From Scandinavium sp036495715 (GTDB taxonomy: Bacteria; Pseudomonadota; Gammaproteobacteria; Enterobacterales; Enterobacteriaceae), in contig DASXML010000075.1 of assembly GCA_036495715.1 (NCBI GenBank), forward strand, positions 29,298 to 93,297: a DNA stretch of 64,000 nucleotides, written 5' to 3'. The notes beneath the pieces were generated by a model that ran no database searches, was not told the origin of the DNA, and worked only from the letters and a program-made list of their open reading frames with translations. Below, one piece after another: positions 63,711 to 64,000 of the stretch (the stretch's first letter is position 1; each line of letters opens with the position of its first letter). The position numbers and the translations under genes are program-made.

Positions 63711-63958
63711 TGGCCGCAATGTCGCATAAGGATTGGTTGAGTCGCCGGCAACGTCAAAAACAGGGAATTGAACGCGCACATAATATGGGCAAATATCGGG
63801 GTAAACAGGCGGATCAAGAGCGGCACGAGAAAGTTATGTACTACCGTCAGGTAAAAAACCTGAGTATCCGCGAAACAGCCGATGCCACTGGCTACAGCCC
63901 CTCTCAGATATGTCGAATTCAAGCGCTGCACCGGAAAATCAATTCAGAAGTGGAGTAA
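63710..63958 (+). pseudogene. Serine resolvase/invertase C-terminal fragment
   Basis: The 82-residue frame has the WLSRRQRQKQGIERAHNMGKY linker helix followed by a Hin-type helix-turn-helix (LSIRETADATGYSPSQICRI) that ends serine recombinases. The catalytic N-terminal domain with the nucleophilic serine is absent, and the frame begins right at the H-repeat edge. The H-repeat insertion or a linked deletion likely removed the 5' part. Confidence 0.72.
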
Positions 63959-64000
63959 CTACGTTACAACTATGCTACACAAGGGATATGATTTTTCTGG

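Noticed and set aside
1..64000. CRISPR arrays, rRNA, tRNA genes, oriT, integrase and relaxase
   Set aside because: Looked for by eye on both strands; none was recognised. Absence of a tRNA or att site should be confirmed by a dedicated scan.

Overview
The window looks like Enterobacteriaceae DNA, probably from the Enterobacter/Salmonella/Citrobacter group. This is inferred from protein similarity recalled from memory (H-repeat/ISAs1 remnants, DUF2913, a MarA-size AraC regulator, T6SS gene style); no database search was run. It joins two contact-dependent machines: a conjugation apparatus of the genomic-island type (MPF-G, as in SPI-7 and ICEHin1056-like elements) at about 1-28 kb, and a complete type VI secretion system (T6SS) at about 29.6-61 kb. 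Degraded mobile DNA closes the window at 62.3-64 kb.

Region 1 (1-28 kb). The window opens in the end of a type IV pilus operon (a prepilin peptidase tail, then the minor pilin/adhesin pilV). A long AT-rich reverse-strand gene follows, combining an intact calcineurin-like phosphoesterase with a STAND/NACHT-like P-loop NTPase; it is a good anti-phage candidate. The transfer operon then runs forward: PFL_4693-type protein, lytic transglycosylase, PFL_4695-type protein, coupling protein TraD, PFL_4697-type membrane protein, RAQPRD protein, the PFL_4701 to PFL_4705 series, lipoprotein, VirB4/TraC ATPase, the PFL_4709, 4710 and 4711 proteins and TraG. Most genes overlap or touch. Accessory genes interrupt it at 11.6-13.8 kb (AT-rich membrane protein and SH3-domain protein, convergent) and at 21.7-23.2 kb (a GC-rich inverted repeat and two unknown genes). 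No relaxase, integrase, att site or oriT is recognisable, so the element is either cut by the window edges or incomplete.

Region 2 (28-29.6 kb). Two small reverse genes (one DUF2913-like) and about 680 bp of AT-rich non-coding DNA separate the two machines and probably hold the T6SS promoter.

Region 3 (29.6-61.2 kb). The T6SS order is tssB, tssC, tssK, tssL, an OmpA-domain protein, hcp, terminator, clpV, an L,D-transpeptidase-like effector with a candidate immunity gene, vgrG, an AT-rich effector/immunity cassette, PAAR, a membrane protein, tssM, tssA, tssF, tssG, tssJ, tssE, an unknown gene, vasL/tagA, an MFS transporter, a protein of five 48-residue Myb/SANT-like repeats, and a leftover vasL 3' fragment. 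All thirteen core functions are present. The cassette at 42.0-46.2 kb encodes a putative peptidoglycan hydrolase with lysozyme-like, LysM and M15-like parts, with three exported candidate immunity proteins, two of them paralogues. Both visible effectors are predicted to attack peptidoglycan, and an LprI-type lysozyme-inhibitor-like protein lies just past the cluster.

Region 4 (61.3-64 kb). This holds the LprI-like gene, two H-repeat (ISAs1 family) remnants in the same orientation that bracket a small secreted protein and a MarA-like regulator, and the 3' end of a serine resolvase gene.
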